64,000 nt of DNA from an uncultured Flavobacteriaceae bacterium (GTDB taxonomy: Bacteria; Bacteroidota; Bacteroidia; Flavobacteriales; Flavobacteriaceae). The translations under genes were made by a program, and so were the position numbers. The stretch covers positions 186,001 to 250,000 of the forward strand of contig CALTAJ010000002.1 in the NCBI GenBank assembly GCA_943842245.1. The letters run 5' to 3'. This document shows positions 43,248 to 52,766 of the stretch, piece by piece. The notes under the pieces were generated by a model. That model saw nothing but the letters and a program-made list of their open reading frames with translations. It did not search any database and had not been told where the DNA came from. How positions within the stretch are numbered: position 1 is the first letter of the stretch; the number at the start of each line of letters is the position of its first letter.

Positions 43248-45713
43248 CTATTGAATAGTAATCGTGCCTACCATTCCTCCGTGTAAAGAACACTGATAAT
43301 AAAATGTTCCTGAAGAAGTTGGCGTCCAACTTATAGTTTGATTGGTTGTTCCATTATTATTTAGACCAGTTACGGTATTCCTTATTCCTGTTCCAGCAAT
43401 TGTTTTAAGATAAAATGGATGACCAGAGGCATTAACAACAAAATCTATTGTATCGCCAACATTAAATATAAGATCTGGGTCATTCCCTGATATATTCCCT
43501 GATCTATCAGAACCACTAAGAGTGTAATTAGAACTATTAGTTGCAGTTACATCAATACTATACGAAGATGAGGAAGAAGCAACACTTGTAGTAGAAGTGC
43601 CGCTTGAAGTATTGGCATCACTTGTGGTAGAAGTATCACTTGTAGTTGTGTTTCCGGTTGAAGTATTAGTAACATCTGGTGCAGTGACTACTATTTGAAT
43701 AGTTCTAGTTATTTCAGTACAGCCTCCATTACTGTTGGTGGTAATTATTCCATTATAAGTTCCCGGAGTATTTATGCTTCCTTGTAAAGTGAAAGTTTGT
43801 CCCGATTTAATAAAAGAAAGAGTTGGTGGAAGTCCAATTGTTGATGTACCATTGTTTTGATTAGGTGATCCTGAGATAACAGATAATGCAGTAGCTGTGC
43901 CACCATAACTCACTACGATTGGATCAATTGCGCCAATAGATATAGATTGATTTAGTTGACCGGATACAACTGTTAAAGAAGGTGAATTTGAGTTTTTAGT
44001 TAGTGTTATTGTTTGTGATACTTGACTACAATTTGTGTTCCCATCCGTTGTAAATACTGAAAAACTATAATTATCGCTATTGAAAATTGGCGTACCAGAG
44101 ATAGTTAATGTTCCATTGCTGATATCTGTAGTTAATCCAGGAGGAATTGAATTTTGTTCAACATTTATATTAGTTTCTGTTCCTCCAAACTCATAAACTA
44201 AAGATTGTATTGCATCACCATCACATAACTCCTGAACAGGTGCTCCAGAGATAAGCGATAGTGTTGGACAATCACATTCTAATTCAAAACTAGTGGTGTT
44301 GTCATATATCCATCCTGAAGGGACTTGTTGGTAAATCAGTTGGCTAACTTTTACACAACTTAAGCCAGTATTCCCTGATAGGTCTAAAGAACTAATATTA
44401 CTGTTTTGTGAAAGGTCTATTACTGTTAACCCTGTACTGCTTAAATTAAGGGTAGTGAGCTTGTTAAGATTAACAAGTGGAACAGAGGTGATTGTATTTC
44501 CACTTAAATTTAAGTCTGTAAGGTTTACAAACTCTTCTAGTCCGGTAAAATCTGCTATCTGTTTGTTACTTAAATCTAGTTGAGTAATTCCTAGCATACT
44601 TGAATCATCAATATAAGTATCAATAGTAGTATCATAACCTGCATCTACAAGTGCCTGTTCAAAGTTCTGGTCTGGTATATAGGTTCTGTTTTGTTGATAG
44701 GTTTGAACTCTGCTTCCAACAACATCAAATTGAAACAAGTCTGTGATGTTAAGATTAAATCCTATCTGATTATTATTAATTTGAACATTAGAAAGGGAAC
44801 CGTAATTATTGAGGACAATATTAGAGTTAGAGGTTACCGAATATGTGCCACTAATTTGTCCTGAAGAATAGTTTAGTCTAAATGAGCGATTGCGATTAAA
44901 TATTATACTGTACACATTGTAAATTGTTTTTTGACTCTGTTTAGGTTTTCTAATCTTCCATTTACCAACACCAAGATTAAATAAATCATATTCAAATACA
45001 GCTTTTACAAGCTTTGGTTCCGTGATTATTATATCATAGGGGTTTTGTTCTGTGAGAGCTCCAGAGTCTTCCCACTCAATAAAGTCAGAACCTTCTTCAG
45101 CAGAAGCTGTTAATCTAACTGTAGTCTCAAACTCATAATCAGTAGATTTTGAGGTATTAATTATTTCTTCTTTTACTGTTCCTTCTCCTTGAGTTAATAC
45201 TCTTAGCTCATAGGAAAGTTTCTTAAAAGTGGCAGTTACATTTTTAGGTCTATCAATTAAGATTTGAGAAGGGTTGGCTTCTCCTGTTATACCTCCAGAC
45301 CAACCAGCAAAATAGTAACCCTTTGATGGAATAGCCTCTAACTGAACTGTAGTCCCAGAATCATAGTCAGTAGATTTTCCCGTATTAACTATCGTCTCTG
45401 CTATACTTCCTTCTCCGTTTATACTCGTTGTTAGGGCATATTGAACTAAACTAAAATTTGCTATTACATTTTTATTGTCATCTACAATTACTTCAATAGG
45501 ACTTGAAGAGCCTATTGCATCACCTGACCATCCTGTGAACTTATATTCAAGATTTGGTGTCGCTATAAGTGTTACTGTGCTTCCTTCTTTATATGTTCCT
45601 TGAGATGGTATTACAGTGCCGCCATCAGGTGGATTAGATTTTACATCTACAACAAACTCTTTTGTACAGCTAGAGAGTGAAACAATGAAAATTAAAAGAA
45701 GTAGTTTTTTCAG
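43248..45713 (-). CDS. Lipoprotein with InlB/Flg_new-type repeats, leucine-rich segment, Ig-like segments and C-terminal cupredoxin-like domain; CTG or ATT start
   Basis: Track ORF 43248-44915 extends open to 45713: (CTG)KKLLLLIFIVSLSSCTKEFVVDVKSNPPDGGTVIPSQGTYKEGSTVTLIATPNLEYKFTGWSGD...; C-term ...HPFYLKTIAG...GTFYYQCSLHGGMVGTITIQ*. Confidence 0.8.
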   Translation of the reverse strand: MKKLLLLIFIVSLSSCTKEFVVDVKSNPPDGGTVIPSQGTYKEGSTVTLIATPNLEYKFTGWSGDAIGSSSPIEVIVDDNKNVIANFSLVQYALTTSINGEGSIAETIVNTGKSTDYDSGTTVQLEAIPSKGYYFAGWSGGITGEANPSQILIDRPKNVTATFKKLSYELRVLTQGEGTVKEEIINTSKSTDYEFETTVRLTASAEEGSDFIEWEDSGALTEQNPYDIIITEPKLVKAVFEYDLFNLGVGKWKIRKPKQSQKTIYNVYSIIFNRNRSFRLNYSSGQISGTYSVTSNSNIVLNNYGSLSNVQINNNQIGFNLNITDLFQFDVVGSRVQTYQQNRTYIPDQNFEQALVDAGYDTTIDTYIDDSSMLGITQLDLSNKQIADFTGLEEFVNLTDLNLSGNTITSVPLVNLNKLTTLNLSSTGLTVIDLSQNSNISSLDLSGNTGLSCVKVSQLIYQQVPSGWIYDNTTSFELECDCPTLSLISGAPVQELCDGDAIQSLVYEFGGTETNINVEQNSIPPGLTTDISNGTLTISGTPIFNSDNYSFSVFTTDGNTNCSQVSQTITLTKNSNSPSLTVVSGQLNQSISIGAIDPIVVSYGGTATALSVISGSPNQNNGTSTIGLPPTLSFIKSGQTFTLQGSINTPGTYNGIITTNSNGGCTEITRTIQIVVTAPDVTNTSTGNTTTSDTSTTSDANTSSGTSTTSVASSSSSYSIDVTATNSSNYTLSGSDRSGNISGNDPDLIFNVGDTIDFVVNASGHPFYLKTIAGTGIRNTVTGLNNNGTTNQTISWTPTSSGTFYYQCSLHGGMVGTITIQ

Positions 45714-45896
45714 AATATTAATTTGTGGTTAACTAAAAATATTAAATTTTTCAATATCTCTAAAAGGTTCCCTATTTGAAAATGTCCAAGGAATAAGCGT
45801 CCAATTGGCTCTTTATTTGTCATAATAAACATTTAAATATACGATTAAATAGAAAATACAAATATAGCAGCATAAATGCATCGGGAATAATGCCAT

Positions 45897-46595
45897 TTAA
45901 AAATCAAAATAAGTGTTTGGATAAGGCTCATTAATTAGAGTAAAATGCCACCATTCCCTTGAATAAGATTTAAAACCATTTTGACTCATTATTGTTTGCA
46001 AAAAATTGCGGTTATTTTTTTGCAAATCTGTTATTGAGTCATAATCAATCCAAGATTCATTCCCAAATAAATCCCAACCACTTCCCATGTCAAGTTCTTT
46101 CCCAAAATTAATACTATCAGTGTAAATTAAAGTAATATCAACAGTACTCCCTCTGCTATGTCCAGATTTTTTAGCAACATATCCCTTAAGGAAAAGACTA
46201 TCCTTTTTTTCATTTGGATAATACTTTTTTTTGGTTAGAGTATCACTTGCTTTTTTTGACCATTCAACAAAATTATTTACAGATTTCTGAGGCCTATATC
46301 CATCAAATAGCTTTAAGCCTAAACCTTTTTTTGAAAGAATTTTTTGAATCTTAGTTAAAGCTTCTATAGCTTCATTTGTTAATATTTTTTTTGGTTTTTC
46401 GTAACCAATAACTGTTCGTCCCAAAAAATTATCTGAACCAGAATATCTTATGTCAAGAAGAATTGGAGGATCTATATTTTCGATTTTTAAGAAACCTTTT
46501 GGAATATTTGATGTTTCGCAACTAACCAGTAATAAAAACAACAAGAAGAGTTTAATATTTTTAAGCTGTTCAATTGTATTCTCCCTATCCACCAA
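45897..46595 (-). CDS. M15 family D-Ala-D-Ala dipeptidase (VanX/DdpX-like) lipoprotein
   Basis: LLDIRYSGSDNFLG, LFDGYRPQKSV, SGHSRGSTVDITL, EWWHF. Confidence 0.9.
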   Translation of the reverse strand: MVDRENTIEQLKNIKLFLLFLLLVSCETSNIPKGFLKIENIDPPILLDIRYSGSDNFLGRTVIGYEKPKKILTNEAIEALTKIQKILSKKGLGLKLFDGYRPQKSVNNFVEWSKKASDTLTKKKYYPNEKKDSLFLKGYVAKKSGHSRGSTVDITLIYTDSINFGKELDMGSGWDLFGNESWIDYDSITDLQKNNRNFLQTIMSQNGFKSYSREWWHFTLINEPYPNTYFDF

Positions 46596-46724
46596 TCATT
46601 TTATTTTAAGTATTACAAGTTATTAAAGTTATAAGTTTTTTGATTACTTCTCTCGAATTCGGCGTTATTGACTTTTCAAGAATTATTCAATTTCGTTGAA
46701 AATTTGAGAATAGATAATCTTATT

Positions 46725-46808
46725 ATGATTCAATTAAAAGCACTAGCAATGATGGCTTTTCCACTAATTAAAAAGACTATTCCTAGTAGTAATATAAAAA
46801 TTATTTGA
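46725..46808 (+). CDS. 27-aa micro-ORF
   Basis: MIQLKALAMMAFPLIKKTIPSSNIKII*; N-terminus resembles the 29-aa micro-proteins. Confidence 0.25.
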   Translation: MIQLKALAMMAFPLIKKTIPSSNIKII

Positions 46809-46925
46809 GAGTCAATTATTAGATTCAAAGAACTAGAAAACAACCCCTCAAAAATATCCGTATTGCAGTAATTATGAAGTATATAATCATTTTTAATTCA
46901 TCCTAATTAGATCTAATTTTGAAAT

Positions 46926-46997
46926 ATGAACAATGGTCCTTTAATATTTGCTTTAGTCATTATGATAGGTTTTCTTATAGCTAGTTGCCTATCATAA
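46926..46997 (+). CDS. 23-aa hydrophobic micro-ORF with Bacteroidota promoter 4 nt upstream
   Basis: MNNGPLIFALVIMIGFLIASCLS*; TAATTTTG-AAAT-ATG. Confidence 0.4.
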   Translation: MNNGPLIFALVIMIGFLIASCLS

Positions 46998-47039
46998 ATA
47001 ATTTAATATTTTCCTTGTTCATTAAATAAAATCTATAAG

Positions 47040-47129
47040 ATGAAAATTCAATTAGTTTTAAAATCATTTGCATTATTAATGATAGTTGGAGGGTTTGCCA
47101 TTATTTGGTTTGGTTTAAATCTAAGGTGA
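47040..47129 (+). CDS. 29-aa single-TM micro-protein
   Basis: MKIQLVLKSFALLMIVGGFAIIWFGLNLR*; followed by a terminator at 47160. Confidence 0.5.
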   Translation: MKIQLVLKSFALLMIVGGFAIIWFGLNLR

Positions 47130-47159
47130 GGATAACTTGAGAAATTATCGTTTCCAAGT

Positions 47160-47181
47160 ACCCCCAATTTATAGTGGGGGT
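47160..47181 (+). terminator. Intrinsic terminator
   Basis: ACCCCC-N10-GGGGGT followed by TTCTTTTTT. Confidence 0.65.
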
Positions 47182-47363
47182 TTCTTTTTTGAGTTTAAGT
47201 TCATTAAATAGAATGAAAAAAACATTAGTAGAACTCCTATAATTGTTGGAATTAATTCATAATCTCCAAAAAAAATATCGCTACCTATTGCAATGAAAAA
47301 TCCAATAAAGAAAACACCCATATTGTTTCTAACTAAATATTCCATTTGCTTTTTAAAATTCAT
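47169..47363 (-). CDS. Small membrane protein (64 aa)
   Basis: Two hydrophobic segments in ORF track. Confidence 0.45.
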   Translation of the reverse strand: MNFKKQMEYLVRNNMGVFFIGFFIAIGSDIFFGDYELIPTIIGVLLMFFSFYLMNLNSKKKPPL

Positions 47364-47569
47364 ACTATTAAGCTAAAAAAATATTAATTACGGAATTCGC
47401 AATTTCTGCTGAAGTTATTTTACTGTGTTTAAATTAAAATATAGCACAAATATACCCAAAATACAGCGAGAAAAAGTCATTTAGGATTCCGGAGAAACCT
47501 TGATTCGAAACCCTTTTAAACAAGTATTTTTTGGAGCTGTATCTATGTTATATTTTCAATTTTTATGAT

Positions 47570-47746
47570 ATGAGTAAATTTTGGATAATTGTTGGATATA
47601 TTTCAGGTGTAGGATATATAGCTTTAATAATTTATAACATTGTAAAATCTGAATTCATTGCAGCAATTGGTCTTTCTCTTTTATTCTACTTTGTTTGGCT
47701 TGCCCCAAATATGGTGAAAATCAAAAATTTGATTAAATTCCTTTAA
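47570..47746 (+). CDS. Small membrane protein (58 aa)
   Basis: MSKFWIIVGYISGVGYIALIIYNIVKSEFIAAIGLSLLFYFVWLAPNM... Confidence 0.45.
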   Translation: MSKFWIIVGYISGVGYIALIIYNIVKSEFIAAIGLSLLFYFVWLAPNMVKIKNLIKFL

Positions 47747-47763
47747 AATTTAAATACTTTTAA

Positions 47764-49047
47764 ATGAACAAACTATCACTTATATTTCTCATACCACTAC
47801 TTTCTTTTGGACAATCTCAGCTCAATTCTTTTTATATAGGTGATCCACTACCTGATGCTCCTAAATTATCTGCAAGAGGAAATTTCAAAGTTGGTGTTAA
47901 AACAATTAAGGTTGTTAACCCTCATCAAATAGATATATTAAGTAGTAGTAAGGAAAAAACTGTTTTATATGACCGTTCTTTAACACTTGAAATATGGTAT
48001 CCTGCTAGCCTTGAGAATGACGAAAAAGAGGAGGTCGTTTACGATCAGGTAATGGGAGATTTTACAGTTCCCATGAGACCTATAATTCCATTTAAATTTA
48101 AAGGTAGAGCAAGTCGCGATGCATCTACTGATTCATCTAAAGGTCCTTATCCTTTAGTTATTGTTTCCCATGGTTACCCAGGATCTAGATTAATGCTTAG
48201 CTATTTGACTGAAAATCTAGCTTCAAAAGGATATGTTGTAGTTTCAATTGATCACACAGACTCAACATTTCAAGATGCAACGAATATAATTAGCACATTT
48301 TTAAACCGAAGCTTAGATGACCTTTTTGTGTTGAATGAAATCGCAAGACTCAGTACCGATTCTTCTTCTTTTCTAATGGGACTTGTAAATTTTGATAATT
48401 CTGGACTTATCGGTTATTCGATGGGAGGCTTTGGAGCAATAAATATTGCGGGTGGAGGATATAGTGATCAAGCAGTCAAATTATTTACTGCTTTCTCAAA
48501 TGGGAATAATGCTCTTGAAAAAAGAAAAATGGGGAATCCAGATTATATCAATTCTTTTGACAACCGATTTAAAGCAGTAGTTGCAATGGCTCCGTGGGGA
48601 ATGGAAAATGGAATTTGGGATGCAGAAGGACTCAAAGAGGTTAAAATACCAACCTTTTTTGTTGCTGGGAGTAAAGATGATATTTCAGGCTATGAAAAAG
48701 GGGTTAAAGCAATTTATGATGGTGCTGTAAATGCTGAACGTTATTTGTTAACTTATGTAAATGCGCGTCACAACATAGCTCCCAATCCTCCTACAACAGA
48801 AGTTATGGCTCCAGGGCTCCATATCGATGAATATTTACGCTATGCAGATTCTGTTTGGGACCAACGTAGAATCAATAATATCAATCAGCACTTTATTACT
48901 GCATTTTTGGGAGTGAAACTAAAAAAAAATACAGATTACTTACCCTACCTAGATGCTAAAGGATTTGACAAACAAGACCCTTGGGAAGGATTTTTACCAA
49001 GAACATCAGTAGGTTTGGAGTTTAGGATGGATTCACCAGCTCAATAA
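47764..49047 (+). CDS. Secreted alpha/beta hydrolase (dienelactone hydrolase/PAF-acetylhydrolase-like)
   Basis: PLVIVSHGYPGSRLMLSYL, GLIGYSMGGFGAIN nucleophile elbow; signal peptide. Confidence 0.8.
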   Translation: MNKLSLIFLIPLLSFGQSQLNSFYIGDPLPDAPKLSARGNFKVGVKTIKVVNPHQIDILSSSKEKTVLYDRSLTLEIWYPASLENDEKEEVVYDQVMGDFTVPMRPIIPFKFKGRASRDASTDSSKGPYPLVIVSHGYPGSRLMLSYLTENLASKGYVVVSIDHTDSTFQDATNIISTFLNRSLDDLFVLNEIARLSTDSSSFLMGLVNFDNSGLIGYSMGGFGAINIAGGGYSDQAVKLFTAFSNGNNALEKRKMGNPDYINSFDNRFKAVVAMAPWGMENGIWDAEGLKEVKIPTFFVAGSKDDISGYEKGVKAIYDGAVNAERYLLTYVNARHNIAPNPPTTEVMAPGLHIDEYLRYADSVWDQRRINNINQHFITAFLGVKLKKNTDYLPYLDAKGFDKQDPWEGFLPRTSVGLEFRMDSPAQ

Positions 49048-49078
49048 CAGCACAAATACATCGAAAAAAAAGTTTCTA

Positions 49079-49993
49079 TTACTCCAAATAAAAGTTGAAA
49101 AAACTGAAAATTTTTTCCTCTAAATTTAAATAGTTTGGATACCCATGCCCTCCATTTAGATATGAGTACATCCAAACTTGATTGTCTGATTTGGAGGAAC
49201 TATATTTTTCAATTGCGACAAGTGTTTTTTCATTTGAATCAGTACTAATTATTGTATCTCTAATGACTTTATCATGTTGAATCTGCTTTAACCTAAAATT
49301 AATCATTGCTTTTGTAGAAAGATAAGGTCCATATCCCTGCGAATCATTCATATCTCCATCCCAAAGAGTAATGGGATCATTTGTGCCATTAAGCATTAAT
49401 GTTGGTATTGAGCTTGCATTTTGACAATTATTGTAAAACTCATCCATAAAACAACTTATTATGGGAGCTGTTGCTTTAAAAAGTCCATCTGTTTCACAGC
49501 TTAATAAATTGCAAAAATCACCACCATTTGAAAATCCTGTCATAAAAATATTTTTTTTACTAAGCTGATATTCTGACTGAAGCTTTTCGATAAGTTTTAC
49601 AACAAACTTGACATCATCAACTTTAAAATCTTTATGAAAAGTATAACCTACTTGCCAGAATGCATTTTTGTCTTCATCAATTAATCCCTGGGGATAGCAA
49701 GCTATAAAACCATTCTTGTCCGCTAATTGATTAAAATTAGTAGTTTTTATAGTATTCAATGCATTTCCAGAATAGCCATGAAAAACCATTATTAAAGGGG
49801 CATTATTAGGAAGATTATTAGGGATATGCAAGTAATATTCACGTTTGATTGAGTCTACTGAAATTTTATATGGATTATTAATATCATTCTCCATTTTTTT
49901 TAAATGGTAATCTAACTTAGTTGAAAAACCAAAAGCACTTAACAATGACATGAAAATTAATGCTATGCAGCCGATAAGTAATTTTCTATTCAT
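49079..49993 (-). CDS. Secreted PHB-depolymerase/LpqC-like esterase
   Basis: PLIMVFHGYSGNALN, FMTGFSNGGDFCNLLSC, NGTNDPI, GGHGYP. Confidence 0.82.
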   Translation of the reverse strand: MNRKLLIGCIALIFMSLLSAFGFSTKLDYHLKKMENDINNPYKISVDSIKREYYLHIPNNLPNNAPLIMVFHGYSGNALNTIKTTNFNQLADKNGFIACYPQGLIDEDKNAFWQVGYTFHKDFKVDDVKFVVKLIEKLQSEYQLSKKNIFMTGFSNGGDFCNLLSCETDGLFKATAPIISCFMDEFYNNCQNASSIPTLMLNGTNDPITLWDGDMNDSQGYGPYLSTKAMINFRLKQIQHDKVIRDTIISTDSNEKTLVAIEKYSSSKSDNQVWMYSYLNGGHGYPNYLNLEEKIFSFFNFYLE

Positions 49994-50089
49994 GCCTCAA
50001 AGCTAAAAAAATCTGTTGATCTTATCTTAGCCTATTTATCGATAAGGTTTTTTGTAGATTAGCAACTTATTAATCATAAATCATTTAAA

Positions 50090-50779
50090 ATGAAAAAGAT
50101 ATTATTCATAGTAGCTATATTTTCAGTTACAACTTTATTTTCTCAAAATACTTTTCAATTATGGAATTTTAATGCTAAAGATGGAATGGAAGAATCAATT
50201 GCAAATCTCGCAGATAAGCAGTGGGGCGATTCTAAATTCAAATCAGGTGGAATTCAAATTGAAAGAATTGGACACGGGGATAACCCTTGGTCTCACAGAA
50301 TTATCCTCTTTGGAGAAGTTGACAAAATTGGAAGAGTAGATGGAGAGGTTGAAGAGTATGAATGGCAATTATTTCAAGAGAAACTAAATAATCTTGTCGA
50401 AGAATGGGGAACTTCTTATGCTGGAAGGTTTTTGAGTGTTGAGGGCGGTTCTTGGATAGATTTCCCTTATGTTCAAATATATGATTTAAAGCTAGATAAC
50501 CCGGTAGCATTTAAAAAAGCTCACGACAAATTAGTTAAACAAACTTCAAAGACAAGAGGTGACCGACCCGTTGCATTTGGAACTTATGATATCGGAGGTG
50601 GTAAAGATGTTTCTCATTGGGTTGCTGTTGGTGCTAAAGATTTTAATGACTTAATATCTCAAAAAGCTTTAGAAGATGAATATGTAAGTGAATGGGCTGA
50701 ATGGTCAAAAAACAATGGAGGAGCTGTTTCGTCTTCAAACTATACAATTTCAGTTCTTGCTGCGTATCCAAATGAATAA
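50090..50779 (+). CDS. Secreted protein of unknown function, possible tandem Dabb-like fold
   Basis: Signal peptide ...TTLFSQN; intact 229 aa ORF. Confidence 0.6.
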   Translation: MKKILFIVAIFSVTTLFSQNTFQLWNFNAKDGMEESIANLADKQWGDSKFKSGGIQIERIGHGDNPWSHRIILFGEVDKIGRVDGEVEEYEWQLFQEKLNNLVEEWGTSYAGRFLSVEGGSWIDFPYVQIYDLKLDNPVAFKKAHDKLVKQTSKTRGDRPVAFGTYDIGGGKDVSHWVAVGAKDFNDLISQKALEDEYVSEWAEWSKNNGGAVSSSNYTISVLAAYPNE

Positions 50780-50812
50780 TAATAGATAGTTTAATTTTTA
50801 ATTAGACGATCC

Positions 50813-50843
50813 AAAAAGTCCCTTCTAAACGAAGGGACTTTTT
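50813..50843 (+). terminator. Intrinsic terminator
   Basis: AAAAAGTCCCTTC-TAAAC-GAAGGGACTTTTT perfect 13-bp stem. Confidence 0.85.
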
Positions 50844-51070
50844 GTGTTATATCAAATAGTAAAAACTAGAGGCTGATTTTCAAATCCCTTCCATTTAAAA
50901 GATATGAGAATTTTAAGAGAACAATAAATCAATTCATTTTGGAATATCTAATTTCTATTCGTTTACGATTGTAATTCTTAATTGCCTTTATAAAAATTTC
51001 AACATATGAGTTTTTTAGAATACTTTAGTTTTAATCTTTATATCAATTCAAAACAGTTTAATTTAATTAT

Positions 51071-51457
51071 ATGATTCCAGAAAAAGTTGCATTTCTTCTT
51101 GTTTTAGTTTTCTTTTTAATTGTTTTTATTCAAAGTGGCTTAGACAAAATCTTTGACTACAAAGGAAACTTGAACTTCTTGAAAGATTTATTGAAAATTT
51201 ATTTTTCGCCGACATTAATTGAATTAGCCTTAATTTCAGTTACTATTTTGGAATTAACTTCTGGAATATTGTGTCTAATCGGAATTATCAATTTTGTTTT
51301 TAACGACTCTAATTTTATTGGATTACTCGGACTGATTATTGGGTCTATTGCTTTGTTAGTTCTTTTATTTGGTCAGCGTGTTTCTAAAAATTATGATGGT
51401 GCAAAAACAATAGCTATTTATTTTATTCTAGCAATGATTGGCATTTCATTTGCCTAA
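51071..51457 (+). CDS. DoxX-like small membrane protein
   Basis: 128 aa, four TM; FIQSGLDKIFDYKGNLNFLKDLLK. Confidence 0.6.
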   Translation: MIPEKVAFLLVLVFFLIVFIQSGLDKIFDYKGNLNFLKDLLKIYFSPTLIELALISVTILELTSGILCLIGIINFVFNDSNFIGLLGLIIGSIALLVLLFGQRVSKNYDGAKTIAIYFILAMIGISFA

Positions 51458-51477
51458 TTATATAAAATCCTAAGTTA

Positions 51478-51508
51478 GTCTCTTTAGATAATTGCAAGAG
51501 GCTTTTTT
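51478..51508 (+). terminator. Intrinsic terminator
   Basis: GTCTCTT-N11-AAGAGGC followed by T6. Confidence 0.6.
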
Positions 51509-51522
51509 GTATATTAGAAAGT

Positions 51523-51720
51523 ATGAAAAATATAGTATTAATTTTATTTTATTTTCTTCAAGAAGTTAAAGATGAAGTTGAAGGATTTTCAGAATTAAAT
51601 GATGTTGACTGGAGTGCTTTCCCTATTTCTGAAGAATTTGGTGCTTGGATTCCAATTGCCTTAGTGTTTATTGTATTTTTTGGGTTTAGATTTTTGGCTA
51701 AAACAATTGAAAGAAGCTAA
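51523..51720 (+). CDS. Small single-TM protein (65 aa)
   Basis: ORF track, flanked by terminators. Confidence 0.45.
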   Translation: MKNIVLILFYFLQEVKDEVEGFSELNDVDWSAFPISEEFGAWIPIALVFIVFFGFRFLAKTIERS

Positions 51721-51747
51721 AAGAAAATCTTAATATCAAATTTCACC

Positions 51748-51771
51748 CCCTTTTAATCGAAGGGTTTTTTT
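51748..51771 (+). terminator. Intrinsic terminator
   Basis: CCCTT-TTAATCG-AAGGG-TTTTTTT. Confidence 0.65.
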
Positions 51772-51784
51772 GTAACTTTACAAA

Positions 51785-51973
51785 ATGAAAAAATACACTA
51801 ATAGAACTGCAATAATTCTCTATTTGAATCTTTTAATTGGACTTGTACATGGACTTCATGAATTCGAGTTGATAAATTTTGTTCCAGACTCTTACTATTT
51901 TATAATCCCTATATCTTTTTTATCCACTTTTGCTCTATGGAATGGCTTATTAGTTGTTGATAAAAACAAATGA
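51785..51973 (+). CDS. Small membrane protein (62 aa)
   Basis: ORF with promoter-like TAACTTTA-N4-ATG. Confidence 0.5.
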   Translation: MKKYTNRTAIILYLNLLIGLVHGLHEFELINFVPDSYYFIIPISFLSTFALWNGLLVVDKNK

Positions 51974-52191
51974 TTCAAGTTCCAATCTATTCTATTGATA
52001 CCCTTGCAAGTGTAACGGATCCTGTGATCATTCTAAGGCATATGAAGATGCAGGAAAGATTTTAAGCCTGTTACAACAAAAGATATTCTCATTGATTTCT
52101 ATCTGAAAACAAAATATTGTCTAAAAAAGTAAAGCTTTAAATAGGACTTTAATGACCTTTTAATCTATTGCTTTTTTTGTAATTTTGGGGT

Positions 52192-52635
52192 ATGAAAAAA
52201 TATTACTTACTAATCATATCATTTTTAATTCTTTCTTGTAAGGAAGAGGTTAAAAATAAAAATATTGTTTATTTATCACCTGATTGTGGATGTTGTCACG
52301 ACTGGATTTCACATATGGAAAGCAATAATTTTTCTTTAGAAAAAAATATGGAATCCAACATGTATGATGTAAAGATTAATGCTGGTCTTCCAATTGATTT
52401 AGCTTCTTGCCATACAGCTATAATTAATGGTTATTTTATAGAAGGACATGTCCCTGCAAATGATATAAAAAGATTAATCGAAGAAAATCCCAATGGCATA
52501 ATTGGTTTAACTGTTCCTGGTATGCCAGCAGGAATTAATGTCCCAGGAATGGAGGTTAATAATGATAATGCAAATTTTGACGTATTAGCAATCGATTCGG
52601 AAGGAAAATCAAGTGTTTGGGCACATTATGAGTAG
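52192..52635 (+). CDS. DUF411 metal-binding lipoprotein
   Basis: Lipoprotein SP ILSCKEE; SPDCGCCHDWISHME, SCHTAIINGYFIEGHVPANDIKRLI. Confidence 0.88.
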   Translation: MKKYYLLIISFLILSCKEEVKNKNIVYLSPDCGCCHDWISHMESNNFSLEKNMESNMYDVKINAGLPIDLASCHTAIINGYFIEGHVPANDIKRLIEENPNGIIGLTVPGMPAGINVPGMEVNNDNANFDVLAIDSEGKSSVWAHYE

Positions 52636-52766
52636 ATAAAAATACTTTATCAAATAAATACACAATTAATAGACTTTACCCATCCCCTATTAATCAAAAG
52701 AGATTTGATATTTTGAAAGCAATAGATAGAGCCTTTTTGAGCTATTAGCTGAATTCGACTATTTAT

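Noticed and set aside
50925-51010. Minus-frame YVEIFIKAIKNYNRKRIEIRYSKMN* resembling an IS3-type transposase tail
   Set aside because: Only about 25 residues, no DDE residues or inverted repeats seen; too weak to call a mobile element
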